A stretch of 46,319 nucleotides of DNA from Elysia marginata. Taxonomy: Eukaryota > Mollusca > Gastropoda > Plakobranchidae. Both the position numbers and the translations under genes were made by a program. How positions within the stretch are numbered: the first letter of the stretch is position 1; every line of letters starts with the position of its first letter. The stretch is taken from NCBI GenBank assembly GCA_019649035.1, contig BMAT01004790.1:550-46868 (forward strand), written 5' to 3'. Below are positions 45,788 to 46,319 of the stretch, one piece after another. Under the pieces are notes generated by a model that saw only the letters and a list, made by a program, of their open reading frames with translations, was not told the DNA's origin and made no database searches.

Positions 45788-46319
45788 ATGAAACGAGTAA
45801 CGATGAAAACAATACAATATATGATGTGCTTTTGTTTGGCACTAAACTTTTTAGCTTGTAGTAAGTCAAACACAGAAACACCTAAGTCAAACACAGAAAA
45901 ACCTAGAATACCACTAAAATCTCTAGAAGAAGTGGACGGGGCAGACTATGTGTCTGGGAAATGGAAGCCCAAAGGGAAAGAGCTTTACCATATAAAAGTC
46001 AATGACGAGACTATAAGAGAAGTTGTATACAAAGAGGTAAAAAGACTAGGGCTAGAAGCGGACTTATACCATATAGATGTATCTGGTGTGACGAATATGA
46101 GTCATATGTTTGCAATGCTCACGGATAAGGCTTTAAGAATAATGGAAAAAAAGGAGAAGAAACATAATTATTTGGCTCAGTTCAACGGAGACCTCTCGGC
46201 TTGGGATGTATCTAATGTCACGAATATGATGGCTATGTTTTCCCGTTCCCACTTCAACGGCAATATATCAAAGTGGAATGTATCTAAGGTCACGTATATG
46301 AGCGGTATGTTTACTTTGT
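45788..46319 (+). CDS. BspA-like (DUF285 repeat) surface lipoprotein, 5' part
   Basis: At least 177 codons, running off the window end. The start ATG 45788 gives a basic N-terminus (MKRVTMK), a hydrophobic core and a probable lipidated Cys in NFLACSK. A repeated Lys/Ser/Asn/Thr linker follows, then a ~60-residue unique segment. From about residue 98 the DUF285 signature repeats appear: DVSGVTNMSHMF, AWDVSNVTNMMAMF, KWNVSKVTYMSGMF, separated by FNGDLS- and FNGNIS-type links. Such repeats form leucine-rich-like surface adhesins in many Bacteroidota. Complete length and any T9SS C-terminal domain lie outside. Confidence 0.85.
   Translation, partial: MKRVTMKTIQYMMCFCLALNFLACSKSNTETPKSNTEKPRIPLKSLEEVDGADYVSGKWKPKGKELYHIKVNDETIREVVYKEVKRLGLEADLYHIDVSGVTNMSHMFAMLTDKALRIMEKKEKKHNYLAQFNGDLSAWDVSNVTNMMAMFSRSHFNGNISKWNVSKVTYMSGMFTL
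45863..45904 (+). repeat. 21-bp tandem repeat, two copies, in lipoprotein linker
   Basis: 45863-45883 and 45884-45904 differ at one base and encode KSNTETP/KSNTEKP directly after the lipid-bearing Cys. The unit is a multiple of three, so copy changes preserve the frame and alter tether length. Confidence 0.88.

Noticed and set aside
1..46319. CRISPR arrays, insertion sequences, prophage or rRNA genes
   Set aside because: No regularly spaced repeats, transposase motifs, terminal inverted repeats, phage structural genes or rRNA sequence were seen by eye on either strand.

Overview
The window looks like a chromosomal segment of an AT-rich member of the Bacteroidota, most likely order Flavobacteriales. 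The evidence is a set of lineage-typical genes: PorP/SprF, GldF and GldG, DUF4254, DUF6427, DUF6341, DUF6607, a bacterial GH3-family protein, and a HmuY/TonB receptor pair. Several upstream regions carry the Bacteroidota promoter pattern TTG-N(19-24)-TAnnTTTG. Most genes are housekeeping and tightly packed, with many 1-14 nt overlaps. No phage, transposase, CRISPR array or rRNA operon is visible.

Layout. 1-391: non-coding, with a hairpin-forming stretch and a promoter. 392-9689 (+): der, metG, an RND/MMPL-type membrane protein, an M23 peptidase, a GH3-like adenylating enzyme and a Wzz-like two-TM protein. 9874-11490 (+): a PorP/SprF-like outer-membrane protein preceded by a G9 tract, then an exported thioredoxin-fold protein. 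11468-14664 (-): PAP2 phosphatase, GT9 glycosyltransferase, DUF4254 and DUF6427, an envelope/LPS-flavoured group, with divergent DUF6341 at 14705. 14930-23258 (-): a long probable operon guaA - LysM/periplasmic-binding protein - ychF - ugd - UDP-glucuronate decarboxylase - purD. 23400-26110 (-): trmH, a secreted M28-like protein with a damaged metal site, and efp. 26226 (+): rocD behind two tandem promoters. 27567-31749: a heme/iron acquisition locus (TonB receptor, HmuY-like lipoprotein and DoxX-like protein on -, DUF6607 divergent on +). 31884-36001 (+): queA, rlmN, tsaC-like and cca, a translation/tRNA-maturation run. 36023-37033: remnants of a dead restriction-modification (RM) system. 37058-40012: ctaA (+), then purC and phoH (-). 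40110-45274 (+): a SAM hydroxide adenosyltransferase family gene, gldF, an inserted RM module (N6-adenine methylase plus a frameshifted GIY-YIG nuclease), then gldG. 45513: tRNA-Pro(TGG), followed by a possible gene scrap and the start of a BspA-like (DUF285-repeat) surface lipoprotein that runs off the window.

The strongest non-routine signals are: (i) an RM module sitting between gldF and gldG, normally adjacent genes of the gliding ABC transporter, with its nuclease frameshifted at an A6 tract; (ii) a second, older RM remnant about 5 kb away between cca and ctaA; (iii) a G9 tract at the very start of a porP-like gene whose signal peptide is split over two frames; (iv) an M28 family member with substituted zinc ligands; (v) a compact heme locus with DoxX and DUF6607 partners; (vi) a repeat-bearing surface lipoprotein beside a tRNA. 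I did not find a clearly new multi-gene system. All of this is read by eye, and no homology search was run.
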